A stretch of 7,614 bases of DNA from Oscillospiraceae bacterium. Its GTDB lineage: Bacteria; Bacillota; Clostridia; Oscillospirales; Ruminococcaceae. This document shows, piece after piece, positions 1-4,452 of the stretch. The translations under genes were made by a program, and so were the position numbers. The stretch is from assembly GCA_900768735.1 (NCBI GenBank), contig CAAGDZ010000272.1:1-7614 (forward strand), given 5' to 3'. The stretch's first letter is position 1. The number at the start of each line of letters is the position of its first letter. The notes under the pieces were generated by a model that made no database searches, was not told the DNA's origin, and worked only from the letters and a program-made list of their open reading frames with translations.

Positions 1-1
1 T

Positions 2-985
2 ATGCTGAAGTTCCAGCCCGACTGGATTATTGCAATGGGCGGCGGCTCACCTATCGACGCAGCTAAGGCTATGTGGATAAAGTACGAGTACCCCGAGTGC
101 ACTTTTGAAGATATGTGTAAGGTATTCGGTATCCCCGAGCTCAGAAAGAAAGCACACTTCTGCGCTATCTCCTCCACATCGGGTACAGCTACCGAGGTTA
201 CCGCATTCTCTATCATCACAGATTATCAGAAGGGTATCAAGTATCCTATCGCTGACTTTGAGATTACTCCCGATGTTGCTATCGTTGATCCCGACCTCGC
301 TGAGACAATGCCTCAGAAGCTGGTTGCTCACACAGGTATGGACGCTATGACGCACGCTGTCGAGGCTTATGTTTCTACAGCAAACTGCGACTACACAGAC
401 CCGCTTGCTCTGCACGCAATCAAGATGATTGAAAACGACCTGGTTGATTCATACAACGGCGATATGGCAAAGCGTGACGCTATGCACAATGCACAGTGCC
501 TTGCAGGTATGGCATTCTCAAACGCTCTGCTCGGTATCGTACACTCAATGGCTCACAAGACCGGCGCTGCTTTTGCAGACTACGGCGCACACATCATTCA
601 CGGTGCGGCTAACGCTATGTATCTGCCCAAGGTTATCGCATTCAACGCTAAGGACGAGACTGCTAAGAAGCGCTACGGTCAGATTGCCGACTTCATGGGT
701 CTCGGCGGCGCAAATGACGACGAAAAGGTAAAGCTCCTTATCGATTATCTGCGTAAGATGAACGACGACCTGAAGATTCCTCACTGCATCAAGAACTACG
801 GTGCGGACAGCTATCCCACAGAACAGGGCTTTGTACCCGAGGAAGTATTCCTTGAAAGACTTCCGGAAATCGCCAAGAACGCTATCGGAGATGCCTGCAC
901 AGGCTCCAACCCCCGTCAGCCCTCTCAGGAGGAGATGGAGAAGCTGCTCAAGTGCTGCTACTACGATACCGAGGTAGATTTCTAA
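2..985 (+). CDS. Iron-containing alcohol dehydrogenase, C-terminal part (5' end outside window)
   Basis: Group III metal-dependent alcohol dehydrogenase, expected to reduce acetaldehyde or another short aldehyde to the alcohol with NAD(P)H in cytosolic fermentation. The visible 327 residues begin just before the nucleotide-binding GGGSPIDAAK motif (13-22). The serine-rich loop ISSTSGTATEVT follows (57-68). The metal ligands fit Asp114 and His118 in GMDAMTHAVE, His181 in GIVHSMAH, and His200 in HIIHGAANA; His185 matches the conserved catalytic-region histidine. Compared with E. coli FucO, five extra residues lie between the last two ligands. The end, DACTGSNPR to TEVDF, resembles free-standing butanol/ethanol dehydrogenases more than bifunctional AdhE, so I infer that about 70-90 N-terminal residues are missing at the left edge. 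The ATG at position 2 is internal, not the true start. Coenzyme and exact substrate cannot be fixed from sequence. Confidence 0.93.
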   Translation: MLKFQPDWIIAMGGGSPIDAAKAMWIKYEYPECTFEDMCKVFGIPELRKKAHFCAISSTSGTATEVTAFSIITDYQKGIKYPIADFEITPDVAIVDPDLAETMPQKLVAHTGMDAMTHAVEAYVSTANCDYTDPLALHAIKMIENDLVDSYNGDMAKRDAMHNAQCLAGMAFSNALLGIVHSMAHKTGAAFADYGAHIIHGAANAMYLPKVIAFNAKDETAKKRYGQIADFMGLGGANDDEKVKLLIDYLRKMNDDLKIPHCIKNYGADSYPTEQGFVPEEVFLERLPEIAKNAIGDACTGSNPRQPSQEEMEKLLKCCYYDTEVDF

Positions 986-1036
986 TCCTAATTTCGCTTA
1001 TTTCTATTATATAGCCTCTGAATTATAACCCAAAGG

Positions 1037-1076
1037 AAAACCCCCGCGCCTGCCCCTAACGGCGCGGGGGTTTTTC
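1037..1076 (+). terminator. Intrinsic terminator of the alcohol dehydrogenase
   Basis: A perfect 14-bp stem (1037-1050 with 1061-1074, AAAACCCCCGCGCC and its complement) has a 10-nt loop and runs into TTTTT. It lies about 50 nt after the dehydrogenase stop codon. The A-tract on its left arm also gives a T-tract on the other strand, so it can work in both directions. Confidence 0.93.
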
Positions 1077-1120
1077 TGTCCTGAATGCTTTTGGTAAAAC
1101 CGTCATTCAATGTAAAACTC

Positions 1121-1149
1121 TTGACAAATCGCAAAATACTGCATAAAAT
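1121..1149 (+). promoter_or_regulatory. Promoter of the antitoxin-type antisense RNA
   Basis: TTGACA (1121-1126), a 17-nt spacer and TAAAAT (1144-1149) form a near-consensus sigma-A promoter. Transcription should start near 1156. No open reading frame with a start codon follows; the first strong stop signal is the hairpin at 1197-1234, so it makes a short RNA that runs into the 3' end of the minus-strand toxin gene. Confidence 0.75.
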
Positions 1150-1181
1150 AAAGAAAAGGGGAACAATAGACGGTCGCTCCC
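1149..1181 (-). terminator. Possible distal terminator of the toxin mRNA
   Basis: Read on the minus strand, GGGAGC (1181-1176) pairs with GTTCCC (1164-1159), six pairs including one G-U, around an 11-nt loop. It is followed by the pyrimidine-rich tail CTTTTCTTTATT. If used, the toxin mRNA would cover almost the whole antisense RNA. It is weaker than the stem at 1197-1234. Confidence 0.4.
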
Positions 1182-1240
1182 TCAAGATATTATTCGAAAT
1201 AACCGCTTAAGTTGGAAGCTAGTGGCGGTTATTTTCTTTT
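1156..1240 (+). ncRNA. Predicted antisense RNA (type I antitoxin), about 85 nt
   Basis: Bounded by the promoter at 1121-1149 and the terminator stem 1197-1234 with its T-rich tail TTATTTTCTTTT (1229-1240). It contains no credible small ORF: the frame ending at TAA 1200-1202 has a TAG at 1167-1169 and no start. It is convergent with the toxin gene on the minus strand and is complementary to the last codons and 3' untranslated region of its mRNA. This matches the known layout of TxpA/RatA and Fst-type type I systems. Both RNA ends are estimated from promoter and hairpin positions. Confidence 0.6.
1197..1234. terminator. Shared bidirectional terminator hairpin of the toxin-antitoxin locus
   Basis: AAATAACCGC (1197-1206) and GCGGTTATTT (1225-1234) form a 10-bp stem around an 18-nt loop. 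On the plus strand it is followed by TCTTTT, a fair terminator. On the minus strand the toxin's restored TAA stop (1231-1229) lies inside the stem. A stop codon embedded in an 'AATAACCGCC' terminator stem is, from memory, typical of Fst/TxpA-like toxin genes in Firmicutes. Confidence 0.75.
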
Positions 1241-1335
1241 GCCGCTATGAAATGTTGCAAGCATAAGTACAAGCGATGCAAAGCTGCACAAAAAATGCCG
1301 CTTTGAATAAACTCAGACCATGTTACATAATTCAT
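1229..1335 (-). pseudogene. Frameshifted Fst/TxpA-like type I toxin ('putative holin-like toxin')
   Basis: On the minus strand an ATG at 1335 starts MNYVTWSEFIQSGIF, the usual opening of small clostridial holin-like toxins. The frame is then lost. The next frame continues as a hydrophobic stretch SLVLMLATF and a basic end HSGKRK, with a TAA at 1231-1229. Restoring one T, either in the T6 run (A6 at 1290-1295 on the plus strand) or in the TTT a few bases downstream, gives a single 35-residue protein: short polar N-terminus, one membrane helix, basic tail. That is the normal size and plan for membrane-depolarising type I toxins. Read without repair the product is 38 residues and lacks the basic tail. 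A Shine-Dalgarno GGGGGA (1347-1342) sits 6 nt before the ATG, and the promoter is intact. It may be a decayed toxin, or one restored by slippage on the T run. The family call is from memory. Confidence 0.7.
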
Positions 1336-1341
1336 AAAGCA

Positions 1342-1358
1342 TCCCCCGTTTCCGGGAG
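1342..1358 (-). promoter_or_regulatory. Hairpin sequestering the toxin ribosome binding site
   Basis: In the toxin mRNA, CTCCCG (1358-1353) pairs with CGGGGG (1348-1343) around a GAAA tetraloop of the stable GNRA class; one of six pairs is G-U. The right arm contains most of the Shine-Dalgarno GGGGGA, 6 nt before the ATG. Hiding the ribosome site in a 5' stem is known for Fst and other type I toxin mRNAs, so this probably keeps toxin translation low. Confidence 0.65.
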
Positions 1359-1398
1359 CAGGATTAACCGCGTATCGTCCAAGGTTTCCTTCAAAATA

Positions 1399-1427
1399 AA
1401 TATATCATGTTTGTCGATTGATGTCAA
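1399..1427 (-). promoter_or_regulatory. Promoter of the toxin mRNA
   Basis: On the minus strand TTGACA (1427-1422), exactly 17 nt, then TATATT (1404-1399). Transcription should start near 1392, giving a 5' leader of about 57 nt. The promoter looks undamaged although the toxin reading frame is broken. Confidence 0.78.
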
Positions 1428-1452
1428 CCTGCAAAAATACAAAACAACCCGC

Positions 1453-1481
1453 TTGACAAATTATGAAAAAGTGTATATAAA
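1453..1481 (+). promoter_or_regulatory. Strong promoter for a small RNA or carboxypeptidase leader
   Basis: TTGACA (1453-1458), 17 nt, TATAAA (1476-1481); expected start near 1488. It diverges from the toxin promoter, with 25 nt between the two -35 boxes. The transcript meets a strong hairpin at 1526-1557, so it either ends there as a small RNA or partly reads through to the carboxypeptidase gene at 1747. Confidence 0.75.
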
Positions 1482-1487
1482 GTTAAT

Positions 1488-1562
1488 CGCAAAAGTTGCA
1501 AAATATTTGCGTCCCACGCAAAGTGAAAGCCCCGAGAGTGCCGGCTCTCGGGGCTTTAGTTG
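1488..1562 (+). ncRNA. Candidate small structured RNA, about 70-75 nt
   Basis: Lies between a near-consensus promoter and a terminator-type hairpin and has no small ORF with a ribosome site. Besides the terminator stem it can form a 6-bp hairpin, TTTGCG-TCCCA-CGCAAA (1506-1522). This competes with an alternative, GCAAA-ATA-TTTGC (1498-1510), so it could switch between two folds. I do not recognise the family. It could be an independent small RNA, a second RNA of the adjacent toxin-antitoxin locus, or an attenuator leader of the carboxypeptidase gene. Confidence 0.5.
1526..1557 (+). terminator. Terminator or attenuator hairpin
   Basis: A perfect 13-bp stem AAAGCCCCGAGAG (1526-1538) with CTCTCGGGGCTTT (1545-1557) and a 6-nt loop TGCCGG. 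The T-tract is split: CTTT, then AGTTG, then TTTTT, so termination may be incomplete. Confidence 0.75.
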
Positions 1563-1654
1563 ATTTTTCTCAAAATATTTCTGAAAATGTCCGTCTCTGC
1601 TTATCCCCCGATTATGAAAATTTTCTCTAAACCCTTTTCTTTTATATTAAAATG

Positions 1655-1663
1655 TGTTAAAAT
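1655..1663 (+). promoter_or_regulatory. Probable extended -10 promoter of the carboxypeptidase-rlmH unit
   Basis: TGT followed directly by TAAAAT (1658-1663) gives an extended -10 box in an A/T-rich stretch. The -35 match (TTTTCT at 1635) is poor. Transcription would start near 1670, leaving a leader of about 77 nt. The start of that leader can fold as a two-part hairpin (TCGG 1678-1681 with CCGA 1699-1702, and GTGC 1683-1686 with GCAC 1693-1696). Apart from this and the small RNA upstream, I see nothing else between 1560 and 1746. Confidence 0.4.
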
Positions 1664-1746
1664 ATCTGTATATGGATTCGGCGTGCGTATAAGCACTCCC
1701 GACCGATTTCTGAAAAACATCATTACAATTCTCGGAAAGGATTTAT

Positions 1747-3141
1747 ATGAAAAAGCTGATAAAACTTGCCGCGGCGGCTGTCTGCGCCGCGATGCTCTGC
1801 GGCTCGCTGCCGCTCGGCGCGTTTGCCGAGGAAGGCGAGACCTACGATTTTGACCCATACACCGACAAGGTGTGGAGTGAAGCGGTGTACATGGTGAATA
1901 CCGATACCGGCGACGTGGTATTCAAAAAGAACGAAACTAAAAAGATGTACCCCGCGTCCACCACCAAGATAATGACCTGCATAGTGGCGCTTGAGCATAT
2001 CTCCGACTGGGATAAGAAGGTCACAGTTCCGTATGAGTGCTTCAACGAGTTCAACGAGGACGACCCTAACAAGTGGTACCCGTCAAATGCGGATATTCAG
2101 CCGCTTCAGGACAATCTCACCTACAAGGACTGCATCTACGCGCTCATGCTCCCGTCGGCGTGCGAGGCGGCGAACATACTCGCCTACAACATCGGCGGCG
2201 GTGATATATCTAAGTTCATCGACATGATGAACCAAAAGGCGGCGGAGATAGGCTGTACAGGCACCCACTTTTCAAACGCGCACGGACTTTACGAGGACGA
2301 GAACTACACCACGGCGTACGACCTGTACCTGATGACAAAATACGCCTACGACAACCTCCCGCGGTTTATGGAGGTCTGCGACACCTACGAGTACGAGATG
2401 CCCGCAAATGACAACAACCCCGATCCGTACTACATCTACAGCACGATTTCGCTTATCCGCACCACGAGCGTCTACTACTACGAGTACGCTCACGGCGTAA
2501 AGACGGGTACTATAGACCAGGCGGGCAGATGCCTTGTATCTACTGCGAAAAACCAGTACAACTATATACTTGTCACTCTTAACGCACCCATTTACGACAG
2601 CGAGGGCGAGATGTACGACGAGTGGTACTCGATGGTAGACCACCTGAATCTGTACCAATGGGCATTCTCAAATTTTGCGATGGCTACTATTGTCAATAAG
2701 AACGAGCAGATTACTCAGGTCGGCGTAAACCTCGGCGAGAACGCATCGCACGTTGTACTCACCCCCGAAAAGGACTACACCGCCCTCATGCCCAAGGACA
2801 TAGACGAAACCAGCGTGCAGAAAACCTTCAAGACCTACGAGACCGTGGACGCGCCGGTCGAAAAAGGCGATATACTCGGCGTCATGGATGTAAAATTCAA
2901 GGGCGAGACGATAACCACCGTAAACCTTGTAGCAAACAACAGCGTCACCCGCTCCGAGGTCGAATACTACATCGAGCGCATCAAGAACGAGCTTGGCAAG
3001 AGCTGGTTCAAGGTTTCGGTTGTTGTGTTCGTAATCCTGCTGATTTGCTATATTGTCACCAAGACTATAGAAAACAGCAAAAAGAGAAAGCTTGCCGCAA
3101 AGGAAAAGCGCCGCTTTGACAGCTACGCTAAAAAACGCTGA
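1747..3141 (+). CDS. D-alanyl-D-alanine carboxypeptidase (peptidase S11, low-molecular-mass PBP)
   Basis: Penicillin-binding peptidase that trims or cross-links peptidoglycan stem peptides outside the membrane. A signal peptide covers residues 1-27 (MKKLIK, hydrophobic core, AFA before EE). The catalytic motif is STTK (71-74, nucleophile Ser71, base Lys74). The second motif is SAC (137-139) in place of the usual SxN, and the third is KTG (252-254). A beta-rich C-terminal domain of the PBP5_C type fills about 315-400. A true membrane helix (about 421-440) with a Lys/Arg-rich tail then anchors the enzyme at its C-terminus, where classical PBP5 uses an amphipathic helix. GGAAAGG (1734-1740) lies 6 nt before the ATG, which supports this start. 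Its TGA overlaps the rlmH ATG by one base. DacF-like proteins are the nearest named relatives, but I do not assign a symbol. The SAC variant recalls the SGC of the Streptomyces K15 DD-transpeptidase, so transpeptidation is possible. Confidence 0.93.
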   Translation: MKKLIKLAAAAVCAAMLCGSLPLGAFAEEGETYDFDPYTDKVWSEAVYMVNTDTGDVVFKKNETKKMYPASTTKIMTCIVALEHISDWDKKVTVPYECFNEFNEDDPNKWYPSNADIQPLQDNLTYKDCIYALMLPSACEAANILAYNIGGGDISKFIDMMNQKAAEIGCTGTHFSNAHGLYEDENYTTAYDLYLMTKYAYDNLPRFMEVCDTYEYEMPANDNNPDPYYIYSTISLIRTTSVYYYEYAHGVKTGTIDQAGRCLVSTAKNQYNYILVTLNAPIYDSEGEMYDEWYSMVDHLNLYQWAFSNFAMATIVNKNEQITQVGVNLGENASHVVLTPEKDYTALMPKDIDETSVQKTFKTYETVDAPVEKGDILGVMDVKFKGETITTVNLVANNSVTRSEVEYYIERIKNELGKSWFKVSVVVFVILLICYIVTKTIENSKKRKLAAKEKRRFDSYAKKR

Positions 3142-3623
3142 TGCAGACTATAAATATAGTATGCCTCGGACGGCTCAAAGAGGACTATCTGCGCGCCGCG
3201 TGCAAGGAGTACGAAAAAAGGCTCGGCGGACTGTGCCGGCTCACGATAAGCGAGCTTGACCCCGCCCCTCTGCCGCAAAATCCCTCCGAAAAGCAGATAG
3301 AGGACGCCCTGCGCCGCGAGGGTGAAATGATAGAGAAAAAGCTGTGCAAAAACGCGGTCACATACGCAATGTGCATAGAGGGAAAGCAGCGCACCAGCGA
3401 ACAGCTGGCAGCCGAGCTTGAAAAATCCGCCCTGTCGGGCAAATCGGCGGTGAACTTTATAATAGGCAGCTCCTACGGTCTTTCGCCGCAGATAAAGGCG
3501 GCGGCGGACTACAGACTGTCGATGTCGCAGATGACATTTCCGCATCAGCTTGCAAGGGTCATGCTTTTAGAGCAGCTTTACCGCGCGTATTCGATAAACG
3601 CGGGGTCAAAGTATCATAAGTAG
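3141..3623 (+). CDS. rlmH: 23S rRNA (pseudouridine-1915-N3) methyltransferase RlmH
   Basis: SPOUT-fold methyltransferase that uses S-adenosylmethionine to methylate N3 of pseudouridine 1915 in helix 69 of 23S rRNA on the assembled ribosome; family members act as small homodimers. The 160 residues match the usual 155-160. The knot signatures are FIIGSSYGLS (106-115, where many members have IGGxxG) and LSMSQMTFPHQLARV (126-140). These continue into LLEQLYRA, and the protein ends in the conserved YHK. Its ATG shares the A of the preceding TGA (TGATG), and no good Shine-Dalgarno precedes it. I infer translational coupling to the carboxypeptidase and a common mRNA. Nothing in the sequence looks damaged. 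Confidence 0.96.
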   Translation: MQTINIVCLGRLKEDYLRAACKEYEKRLGGLCRLTISELDPAPLPQNPSEKQIEDALRREGEMIEKKLCKNAVTYAMCIEGKQRTSEQLAAELEKSALSGKSAVNFIIGSSYGLSPQIKAAADYRLSMSQMTFPHQLARVMLLEQLYRAYSINAGSKYHK

Positions 3624-3638
3624 CAGTAATTTTTTGTA

Positions 3639-3683
3639 AAATCCCAGCATATATTCGGATAAGACTACCGAAAGCGGGGATTT
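3639..3683 (+). promoter_or_regulatory. Nested stem-loop over the ribosome site of the DUF3792-like gene
   Basis: AAATCCC (3639-3645) pairs with GGGATTT (3677-3683), and inside it TTCGG (3654-3658) pairs with CCGAA (3668-3672). The outer right arm holds the GGGGA ribosome site just before the TTG start at 3686. No U-run follows, so it looks like a translational control element and not a terminator. No convincing separate promoter was seen in 3624-3685. Confidence 0.4.
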
Positions 3684-3685
3684 AC

Positions 3686-4084
3686 TTGATTAAAAGAAAC
3701 AGCCGTACGCTTACCATGCGAAAGCTGAGACCGTTTATTAAAGGGATAACCGCAGGGATAATCACCGCCGCCGTGCTGGCGATTGTTTCTGCGGTAATTT
3801 TTGTAATAGCCGGCGCACCCGACGGCACAGACGAGATTTTAGGCTATATAACAGTCGGCGGCGCGTGCTTTGTCTGCGGAGTATTTATTGGCGCGGGAAG
3901 GGGCAAAAACGGCTTTTTGTGGGGGACTGTCGGCGGCGGCATTTTATTCGTCCTGTGCTGTGCCGGAGCGGTAATAACAGGAAATTTAAGCGGCGCGGCA
4001 TTTGTCGGCAAGCTCATAGTCTGCCTTTTCGGCGGGTGCATAGGCGGAATAATCGGCGTCAACAAATTTTCCGAGAGTTCGTGA
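3686..4084 (+). CDS. Four-helix membrane protein, DUF3792/TIGR04086 (YrzE)-like
   Basis: A 132-residue, glycine-rich integral membrane protein of unknown function. Four hydrophobic segments lie at about 21-43, 53-70, 77-98 and 103-124, with a basic N-terminus (KRNSRTLTMRKLRPFIK) that should stay inside. Size, helix number and the small-residue-rich helices fit the DUF3792/TIGR04086 family; this is recognition by overall pattern, without a search. The start is TTG at 3686, chosen because GGGGA (3676-3680) lies 5 nt upstream. The in-frame ATG at 3716 has no ribosome site and would still keep all four helices. The gene is 62 nt downstream of rlmH on the same strand and may be on the same mRNA. 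No clear terminator follows. Confidence 0.72.
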   Translation: MIKRNSRTLTMRKLRPFIKGITAGIITAAVLAIVSAVIFVIAGAPDGTDEILGYITVGGACFVCGVFIGAGRGKNGFLWGTVGGGILFVLCCAGAVITGNLSGAAFVGKLIVCLFGGCIGGIIGVNKFSESS

Positions 4085-4356
4085 GCCTGCGGCTATGACG
4101 GACTATACTATTATATAAAGAGTTTGTACCACTATATGTAGTGCTTAGGGCAGAATCTGAATCATTTTATTGTATATAACTATGTGCTGCAGCACAGCAA
4201 AGATAATATAATTTTATTTATAATGTTTATTAAAAGGCGATTCCGGAATTGTTAAGATGAAAAAAGTTAATATTATACGATTTTTACCTAAGTTTTGTAA
4301 AAAAATTACCCAAATTAGAAGTAATGAATTAGTTTCACCAAAATTTTAGAAAATAT
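4085..4356. other. A/T-rich intergenic region without a supported gene
   Basis: Between the membrane protein and the first surface-protein promoter I find no credible gene. It contains a small inverted repeat CACTA-TATG-TAGTG (4130-4143) and a perfect 14-bp palindrome TGTGCTGCAGCACA (4183-4196), neither followed by a T-run. One 30-codon frame (4257-4349) has no ribosome site. The high A/T content is typical of a region upstream of a strong promoter. Confidence 0.6.
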
Positions 4357-4402
4357 TTTGTACATTTTGACAATTGAAAATTACTTGCGAATAATGTATG
4401 AT
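4357..4402 (+). promoter_or_regulatory. Promoter/operator of surface protein A, shared with protein B
   Basis: TTGAAA (4374-4379), 17 nt, TATGAT (4397-4402) aligns base for base with the promoter of the second surface protein. An overlapping pair TTGACA (4367-4372) and AATAAT (4390-4395), also 17 nt apart, is equally possible. Upstream, TTTGTACA (4357-4364) to GAAAA (4380) is a 24-nt block with only three differences from 6063-6086. A small hairpin TAGCT-AACA-AGCTA (4409-4422) follows in the leader, and GGAGGA (4439-4444) is the ribosome site. Confidence 0.72.
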
Positions 4403-4452
4403 TATTACTAGCTAACAAGCTAAAAATCTATTTTTTATGGAGGACAAACAAA

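Noticed and set aside
1200..1202. Possible toxin ORF on the plus strand ending in the same hairpin (TAA at 1200-1202)
   Set aside because: The frame has a TAG at 1167-1169 and no start codon after it, so the plus-strand transcript is more likely the antisense RNA.
1276..1563. Plus-strand 95-codon open frame across the intergenic region
   Set aside because: No ribosome site, no recognisable protein features, and it runs through two promoters, the toxin 5' hairpin and a terminator stem; its composition is intergenic.
4183..4196. Palindrome TGTGCTGCAGCACA as a terminator or operator
   Set aside because: No T-run follows and no promoter overlaps it; too little to assign a role.
4257..4349. Small 30-codon frame (MKKVNIIRFLPKF...) upstream of surface protein A
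   Set aside because: No ribosome site, no recognised family, lies in A/T-rich DNA where such frames arise by chance.
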